This document shows, piece by piece, positions 59,296 through 64,000 of a stretch of 64,000 nucleotides of DNA. Position numbers and translations under genes: made by a program. The stretch comes from Arthrobacter oryzae (lineage in GTDB: Bacteria > Actinomycetota > Actinomycetes > Actinomycetales > Micrococcaceae): assembly GCF_003634095.1 (NCBI RefSeq), contig NZ_RBIR01000011.1, positions 34,826-98,825 on the forward strand, in the 5' to 3' direction. Under the pieces are notes generated by a model. That model had not been told where the DNA came from and did not search any database. It saw only the letters and a list, made by a program, of their open reading frames with translations. Position 1 is the first letter of the stretch; every line of letters starts with the position of its first letter.

Positions 59296-59353
59296 GTTGC
59301 GGGCACGTTACAGGAATCGCCGTAACGTGAAGATCGCGTGACCGCCATGTTTC
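59296..59353 (-). promoter_or_regulatory. GlnR-like nitrogen-regulation boxes upstream of amt
   Basis: Read toward amt, GAAAC-N6-GTCAC (59353-59338) and GTAAC-N6-GCAAC (59311-59296) match the GTnAC-N6-GAAAC half-sites of actinobacterial GlnR. They are in the right place, about 110-160 bp before the amt start. CATGTTTCAGG occurs twice nearby (59271 and 59346). Confidence 0.45.
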
Positions 59354-59482
59354 AGGAATGTAAACAGGGCCTCTCCAGCTCGCCCGTCGGGCGCAGTCCG
59401 CCGGCACCGGATGGGCGGAACTGCGCGGGCCGCGGAGTCTCCCTGCGCCGGCGGGCAGTGAGGCGTCCCCGCGGCGTCGGTT

Positions 59483-60487
59483 TCACCCGGGAGTTCCGCC
59501 CTGCCGGAGCGGAATCTCCAGGCACCGCTCGGCTGCGTTCCACTCGCTCCTGGTGCCCAGTTGCCTGCTTAGGCGCTGCATCCGGGCGGCAATATCCTGC
59601 GCTGAACGTCCTGCCAGGCGGGCCCGGAAGCCGGCGATGACAGTGGGGTACAGCCGCAACATGCGGGGCTCGGCGCCTTCGGTTTCAAGCACGAAAATAA
59701 ACGACTGGTCATTGCGTTCGTCCGGGTCCACGGCGTAGTCGTCAACAAAGTCCCCCGCGCTGTAAATGATTGGGCGGTTCCGGTGGATCCCGACGCCGCG
59801 GAAAATATGCGGCGAGTGGCCGAACACGACGTCGGCTCCGGCGTCGACGAGGTCCCGTGCGAGGCTCCGGTGCCGGTCCGGGACTTCGGAGCCCCAATTG
59901 CCTCCCCAATGGGCCGACACGATGAGCAGCTGGACGCGGGGCCTGGTCCGCCGGACCAGATCCAACAATTCCGAGCCGCGCCGGCCGCCGTCGTCCGCGG
60001 GATCGTCCTCCACGGGGACGTAGTGGATCCCGGGGGCGGTGTCACCGGCTTCCCAGCCGGGCTCGTTGTCCGTGAAGGCAATGAATCCGACGTCGGTGGC
60101 GCCCACGCGCCGGACGGCCGGCCGTCTGGCCGCGTCCAGGTCCAGGCCGGCCCCGGCGTGCAGGATGCCGCGGCCGTCAAGCGCCGGGAGCATTTCCCGG
60201 AACGCGTCCTGGCCGAAGTCCAGGACGTGGTTGTTGGCCAGCGAAACGATGTCGATCCCGGCGGCGAGCAGGCTGTCCACGTTTTTCAGGTCCGAGCGGA
60301 AGTGGAACACCTTGCCGGGCTCGGGCCGGCCGCCGGACGCCAGGACGCACTCGAGGTTGGCGATGCGGAGGTCGGCCCGCCGGAGGAGCTCCAGCGTGTC
60401 ACCCCACGGATGGGCGGGAGCGGCCGTTTCCAGGTGCCGGTTCACCAGCCGGCCCAGCATGACGTCTCCCAGCAGCGCAATTTGCAT
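59483..60487 (-). CDS. CapA-family (PgsA-like) metallophosphatase
   Basis: A 334-residue protein of the CapA/poly-gamma-glutamate-synthesis family: LLGDVMLGRLVNRHLET (metal site), NLECVLAS, LANNHVLDFG (NH), HWGGNWGSEVPDRHRSLARD, and FGHSPHIFRGV. These give the calcineurin-like fold's metal ligands. No signal peptide is visible, so it may be cytoplasmic, and no capB/capC or ligase is encoded nearby; capsule synthesis is thus doubtful. It starts at ATG 60487, 29 bp after the upstream DUF2630 gene on the same strand. Confidence 0.88.
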   Translation of the reverse strand: MQIALLGDVMLGRLVNRHLETAAPAHPWGDTLELLRRADLRIANLECVLASGGRPEPGKVFHFRSDLKNVDSLLAAGIDIVSLANNHVLDFGQDAFREMLPALDGRGILHAGAGLDLDAARRPAVRRVGATDVGFIAFTDNEPGWEAGDTAPGIHYVPVEDDPADDGGRRGSELLDLVRRTRPRVQLLIVSAHWGGNWGSEVPDRHRSLARDLVDAGADVVFGHSPHIFRGVGIHRNRPIIYSAGDFVDDYAVDPDERNDQSFIFVLETEGAEPRMLRLYPTVIAGFRARLAGRSAQDIAARMQRLSRQLGTRSEWNAAERCLEIPLRQGGTPG

Positions 60488-60516
60488 GGCGATGCCCGCC
60501 AGGTCGCGGCTTGAGG

Positions 60517-60768
60517 TTAGCTTTGGTAGCCCTCGACCTCGCTGACCGGCCGCACCTCAGCCTCGTCAGGGTTTTCGCCATAGTCCTTTTTCGCGCGCCG
60601 CTGGCGGAGCAGGTCCCAGCACTGGTCAAGCTGTTCCTCCACCTGCTGCAGCCTCAGGATGTCCGGGGCTCCGGTCCCGCCCCCGGCAGGCTGGGCCGGG
60701 CCTTCGCGGAGGACGTGTTCTTCCTCCACCAGCGCCTTGATGCGCTCCAGGATGTCTTGGTTGTCCAC
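60517..60768 (-). CDS. DUF2630 family protein
   Basis: An 83-residue helical protein: MDNQDILERIKALVEEEHVL, then LRLQQVEEQLDQCWDLLRQR, a two-helix coiled-coil-like hairpin, and a short acidic tail. It is conserved in actinobacteria; function unknown. It lies 29 bp upstream of the CapA-family gene on the minus strand and may be cotranscribed with it. Confidence 0.85.
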   Translation of the reverse strand: MDNQDILERIKALVEEEHVLREGPAQPAGGGTGAPDILRLQQVEEQLDQCWDLLRQRRAKKDYGENPDEAEVRPVSEVEGYQS

Positions 60769-60901
60769 AGTGTCCTCATTTCGTCCGACGGCGGCGGGGT
60801 CCGGGTCTTTTTGCGGGTCCCTTCCCAGCCTACGGACGGCAAACGCCCCTGAACAGGGCTGCCGCGGCGCGCGCCTGCGGCAGCCTTCCTCCGGCGGACC
60901 C

Positions 60902-60987
60902 TGGCGACGTCGTTCCCCTGGCGCGCGCTGGCGGCGTTACCCGCACACGGCGGACGCTGGCGGCGTCGTTCCCCCTGGCGCGCGCCC
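60902..60987. repeat. Imperfect direct repeat in a 263 bp gap
   Basis: CTGGCGACGTCGTTCCCC followed by TGGCGCGCGC (from 60902) recurs as CTGGCGGCGTCGTTCCCCC with TGGCGCGCGC (from 60958). No gene is supported between the DUF2630 and antiporter genes. Confidence 0.6.
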
Positions 60988-61031
60988 GCGGAGCCCGCAC
61001 CCGTCCGGATGCGGGGTCCGGAGCCGGGCAC

Positions 61032-62906
61032 CTAGCCGAGGAGTTCGTCCGTGTAGCACCAACGCCAGTCCTCGCCCGGTTCGACGCTGCGCATGACGGG
61101 GTGGCCGCTGGCGCGGAAGTGTTTGTAGGCGTGGGTTCCGGGCGAGGAATCGCAGCACGCCACGTTGCCGCAGTGCAGGCACATCCGCAGATGGACAGGT
61201 GTGGTCCCTTCCCGCCGGCATGCGGCGCAGTAGGGATCCGTGGGCACCGCCGGGTCCGGGGCCGACTCCAGGTGGGGGCACACTCCGCCGGGCTGTGCGA
61301 TCCCCTCGCCGCCGCCACTGCCGGAGGTGTCGGATTCCTCCAGGGAGACATCCAGCATGGACTCCTCGACGTCGAGCCGGTCGAGGACGCCGACGAGGAC
61401 CTCGTGGGCGTATGCGCCGCCGCGCCTCAGCTCGAGGACCTTGGCGCGCTCGGCGTCCAGCATCGCCAGCCGCAGCTGGGCGTAGCGCCGGCTGGGAGTG
61501 GCGGCCTCCGCGGACGGACGGCCCAGCCGTTCCCAGGCGGCCAGTCCGCGTTCCTGTGTACGCCGCTTCAGCATGGCCACGACTTCCGGGGGATCGCTGT
61601 CCGAGCGCAGTTCCTGGAGCCGCTGCACGCCGGCCGCCGTGGCAAGCTGCATGAGCGACGCCTGGTTGAGCGCGTCCTCGTGGGGGTCCGGGCCCTTGAG
61701 CCGCAGCAGCCGGACGAGGGCCGGAAGGGTGAACCCCTGCAAAGTAAGGGTGCCGGCCACCACCACGAGGGCCATCAGGATGAGGACGGACCGGTGCTCC
61801 AGGTCAGCGGGCAGCACCAGGACGGCGGCAAGCGTCACCACGCCGCGCATGCCGGCCCAGGAGACGATCGCGGGAAACTGCCAGGGCGGCGCGGGGTCGT
61901 TGCGTCCGATTGAGGGAATGAGCCTGGGCAGGTACGTTGCGGGGAAGACCCAGAGCGGGCGCAGGACCAGCACGGCCAGCAGCACCACCGCGCAGCCGAG
62001 CCAGATCCGTTCCGCGCCCAGCGAGTCATCCTGGACGCCCTCGATGATCGTCCGGACCTGCAGCCCGATCAGGAGGAACACCGAGTTCTCCAGGAGGAAC
62101 TGGACCGTGTTCCAGTTGCTGCGCTGGCTCAGCCGGGCGGCCCCGTTCGGCATGGACGGCGCCTTGGTGCCCATGATCAACCCGGTGACGACGACGGCCA
62201 GAACGCCGGAGGCGTGGATCGCCTCCGCCGGGAGGTAGGCCACGAGCGGCGCGACCAGGGACGTGGAAGTATTGATGGCCACGTTGCGGATCCGTTTGCG
62301 GAGCCCCGTGAGGACGTAGGCCGCGGCAATGCCCACCACCAGGCCGCCGCCGGCCGCAAGGAGGAACCCGCCGGCAATCGCCGCCGCGGAAACTGTTCCC
62401 GCTATTGCCGCGATGGCGGCGCGCAGGCAGACCAGTGCCGTGGCGTCGTTGACCAGGGATTCACCTTCCAGGATGGTGACAATCCTTCGGGGCATGCCCA
62501 CTTTCCGGGCAATGGCGGTCGCGGCCACGGCGTCCGGCGGTGCGACGACGGCGCCGAGTGCCATTGCCGCCGCCAACGGGATCTCGGGAAACAGCCAGGC
62601 GACCACCAGGCCGATGCCGATTGTGCCGAAAATGACGTAGCCGACCGACAGCAGCCCGATGGCGCGGCGGTTGGAACCGAAGTCGAACAACGAGGTCTGC
62701 AGGGCCGCCGCGTAGAGCAGTGGCGGAAGCAGCCCGATCAGCACGAGCTCGGGGTTCAGCTCGATCGTCGGAACGAAGGGCAGGAAGGAACATACAATTC
62801 CGACCAGCACCAGTAGGAGCGGTACTGAGACGTTGATTTTGTGGCCAAGCGCGCTGCAGGCACAGACAATGGCGACGAGGGCCAGCAGCCCGAAAGCGAC
62901 TTCCAT
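61032..62906 (-). CDS. CPA1-type Na+/H+ antiporter with C-terminal UBP-type zinc finger
   Basis: A 624-residue protein. Residues 1-400 form a CPA1 exchanger of about 12-13 helices; the ion site is ALGAVVAPPDAVAATAIARK and EGESLVNDATALVCLRAA. A cytoplasmic helical linker (about 405-535) follows. The last 85 residues form a UBP-type zinc finger: CPHLES, CAAC, CLHCGNVACC, and the His residues of THAYKHFRASGHPVMRS, ending in WRWCYTDELLG. In eukaryotes this fold binds the ubiquitin C-terminus; here it may sense a protein C-terminus or small ligand. The fusion is found in several actinobacteria. Confidence 0.9.
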   Translation of the reverse strand: MEVAFGLLALVAIVCACSALGHKINVSVPLLLVLVGIVCSFLPFVPTIELNPELVLIGLLPPLLYAAALQTSLFDFGSNRRAIGLLSVGYVIFGTIGIGLVVAWLFPEIPLAAAMALGAVVAPPDAVAATAIARKVGMPRRIVTILEGESLVNDATALVCLRAAIAAIAGTVSAAAIAGGFLLAAGGGLVVGIAAAYVLTGLRKRIRNVAINTSTSLVAPLVAYLPAEAIHASGVLAVVVTGLIMGTKAPSMPNGAARLSQRSNWNTVQFLLENSVFLLIGLQVRTIIEGVQDDSLGAERIWLGCAVVLLAVLVLRPLWVFPATYLPRLIPSIGRNDPAPPWQFPAIVSWAGMRGVVTLAAVLVLPADLEHRSVLILMALVVVAGTLTLQGFTLPALVRLLRLKGPDPHEDALNQASLMQLATAAGVQRLQELRSDSDPPEVVAMLKRRTQERGLAAWERLGRPSAEAATPSRRYAQLRLAMLDAERAKVLELRRGGAYAHEVLVGVLDRLDVEESMLDVSLEESDTSGSGGGEGIAQPGGVCPHLESAPDPAVPTDPYCAACRREGTTPVHLRMCLHCGNVACCDSSPGTHAYKHFRASGHPVMRSVEPGEDWRWCYTDELLG

Positions 62907-63115
62907 TGCCCTATTCTGTCAGCTCGCCGCTCCCGGCCGGCGGGATCCCCGAATGGAATTATCAGCTTGCTTATTACTTTGTCGCTTTCTAGAGTTGAAA
63001 TTGCCAAGCCAGCCGATCCGGCAAGTCGGATGGGGCTGCAAGCGAACTCATTCTTTATGCGGGTGCCGGCCGCGGCCAACCGCCGCCCGGCCCCGCCCCG
63101 GCACAAGGAGGTCAC

Positions 63116-63682
63116 ATGTCACAGCACAATATTTCGGGCAAGAAAGTCGCGTTCCTGCTTACGGACGGTGTGGAGCAGGTGGAGCTGACCAGCCCGTGGA
63201 ATGCGGTCAAGGAGGCCGGCGGTGTACCCACCTTGGTCTCGCCCAAGACCGGCCAGCTGCAGGGCTATAACGGCACCGAGAAAGGCCAGAAGTTTACGGT
63301 CGACCTCGCGGCCGGGCAGGCCGACGCCGCCGACTTCCATGCCCTGGTCATCCCCGGAGGCGTGGTCAACGCCGACCACCTCCGCGTCGACAAGGATGCC
63401 CAGGCGTTTACCCGGGCCTTCTTCGAGCAGCACAAGCCGGTGGCCTCCATCTGCCACGGGCCGTGGATGCTCATCGACGCCGGGGTGATCCGTGGCAGGA
63501 ACGTGACCTCGTATCACACGCTCCAGACGGATCTGAGGAACGCCGGCGCGAACTGGACTGACCAGGAGGTGGTGGTGGACCAAGGACTGGTGACGAGCCG
63601 CAACCCGCATGACCTCCCGGCCTTCAATGCCAAGCTCCTTGAGGAAATCGCCGAGGGCGAGCACGCGGGCCAGACGGCCTGA
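63116..63682 (+). CDS. DJ-1/PfpI-family type-1 glutamine-amidotransferase-like protein
   Basis: A 188-residue protein: FLLTDGVEQVELTSPWNAVK, VIPGGVVNADHLRVD and the nucleophile elbow ASICHGPWMLIDAG (Cys about 110 followed by His). The acidic residue in the first segment (Glu-Gln-Val-Glu) replaces the family's catalytic-type Glu region. It matches PfpI/YhbO deglycase or protease-type stress proteins. AAGGAGGTCAC precedes the ATG, an ideal ribosome-binding site. A hairpin terminator follows about 60 bp after the stop. Confidence 0.9.
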   Translation: MSQHNISGKKVAFLLTDGVEQVELTSPWNAVKEAGGVPTLVSPKTGQLQGYNGTEKGQKFTVDLAAGQADAADFHALVIPGGVVNADHLRVDKDAQAFTRAFFEQHKPVASICHGPWMLIDAGVIRGRNVTSYHTLQTDLRNAGANWTDQEVVVDQGLVTSRNPHDLPAFNAKLLEEIAEGEHAGQTA

Positions 63683-63743
63683 CTCCCGTGGCCCCGGGCC
63701 AGGGCTTAACCGCCGTGCCCGCGCTCCTTCCCGGTTGCTTTGC

Positions 63744-63771
63744 CACCCGGGCGCGGTGACGCCCGGGTTTA
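63744..63771 (+). terminator. Terminator hairpin after the DJ-1/PfpI gene
   Basis: CCCGGGCG and CGCCCGGG pair around CGGTGA, followed by TTTACGG. It lies about 60 bp after the DJ-1/PfpI stop. Confidence 0.7.
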
Positions 63772-63970
63772 CGGCCTTTCCGGCGGCCGGCGCCGGTCCG
63801 GGCCCCGAGCAACCGGGCAGGAAGGAGAACGTGCGGGCCAGACGGCCTGACTCCCGTGGCAGCGGGCTAGACGGCTTCACCTCGTGGCCCCGGGCTAGAC
63901 GGCCTGACCGCGTGAAGCCGGGCCAGACGGCTTAACCCCCGAGCCCGCGCTCCTTCCCGGTTGCTTTGCC

Positions 63971-63996
63971 ACCCGGGCGCGGCGACGCCCGGGTTT
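63971..63996 (+). terminator. Second copy of the terminator hairpin
   Basis: The same CCCGGGCG/CGCCCGGG stem and TTT tail recur 225 bp downstream as part of the duplicated 50 bp block; the loop differs by one base. Confidence 0.65.
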
Positions 63997-64000
63997 ACGG

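Larger units (their letters stand above)
63666..64000. repeat. Repeat field after the DJ-1/PfpI gene
   Basis: The unit CGGGCCAGACGGCCTGACTC (which includes the gene's stop codon) recurs at 63834, with three shorter, diverged copies (CGGGCTAGACGGC and similar) to about 63932. A 50 bp block starting TCCTTCCCGGTTGCTTTGCC occurs at 63726-63775 and again, with one mismatch, at 63951-64000, the window edge. Confidence 0.75.

Overview
The window is chromosomal DNA of a high-G+C actinobacterium. The gene set points to Micrococcaceae, most likely Arthrobacter or Pseudarthrobacter: a DUF222/HNH protein, polyol ABC genes without a local ATPase, DUF2630, DUF1992, an AmtB-type channel, many GTG starts, weak or absent Shine-Dalgarno sites and probable leaderless genes. 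The genus is inferred from gene families, not from a marker gene. I see no rRNA, tRNA, CRISPR array, transposase or prophage.

Layout. 0-4.2 kb: a catabolic and transport operon (RraA-type aldolase, DUF1932 beta-hydroxyacid dehydrogenase, DctM-like permease, tiny two-helix membrane subunit, cyclase-family hydrolase). 4.4-13.6 kb: small metabolic genes, a DUF222/HNH protein and a FluG-like pair (glutamine-synthetase-like ligase plus amidohydrolase). 13.8-15.8 kb: an aconitase-superfamily enzyme whose first cluster cysteine is replaced. 15.8-18.8 kb: a probable acquired segment with an Mrr-like nuclease/winged-helix gene overlapping a PIN-like nuclease gene in the -1 frame, plus an orphan Gly-rich protein. 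18.9-24.5 kb: a small membrane protein, a zinc-ribbon gene with an ATT start, TetR, PfkB, aldo/keto reductase and MmyB-type regulator genes. 24.8-26.6 kb: an RsbQ/KAI2-like hydrolase overlapping a PAS-GGDEF diguanylate cyclase. 26.7-33.3 kb: a sorbitol/mannitol-type locus (AraC regulator, binding protein, two permeases of which one is frameshifted, polyol dehydrogenase, fructokinase), a route from polyol to fructose to fructose-6-phosphate.

33.4-53.2 kb: housekeeping and accessory genes separated by copies of a nested-palindrome repeat. They include an antiporter, a PQ-loop/SWEET-like protein, a MOSC protein, an MDR oxidoreductase, a probably leaderless ArsR gene with its AHSA1 partner, a frameshifted DinB gene, a divergent TetR/SDR pair, an MFS sugar exporter, an acyl-CoA ligase, a metallo-beta-lactamase-fold hydrolase, a cellulose-synthase-like glycosyltransferase with a PilZ domain, a Gfo/Idh oxidoreductase behind a 19-codon leader ORF, and ArfB. 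53.3-64 kb: an LssY_C membrane protein, subtilisin, a secreted metallophosphoesterase-like protein, an ammonium channel with GlnR-like boxes, a CapA-like protein, DUF2630, a Na+/H+ antiporter ending in a UBP-type zinc finger, and a DJ-1/PfpI protein followed by a repeat field that runs off the window.

Two signals cut across the window. First, two families of dispersed inverted repeats mark gene ends: a 14-18 bp perfect hairpin (core GGACGACGGCGGGA) and an about 65 nt nested palindrome built from TCGCCGGAA and its complement. Second, at least three genes look interrupted by loss of one C in a C-run, which may be real mutation or residual assembly error.
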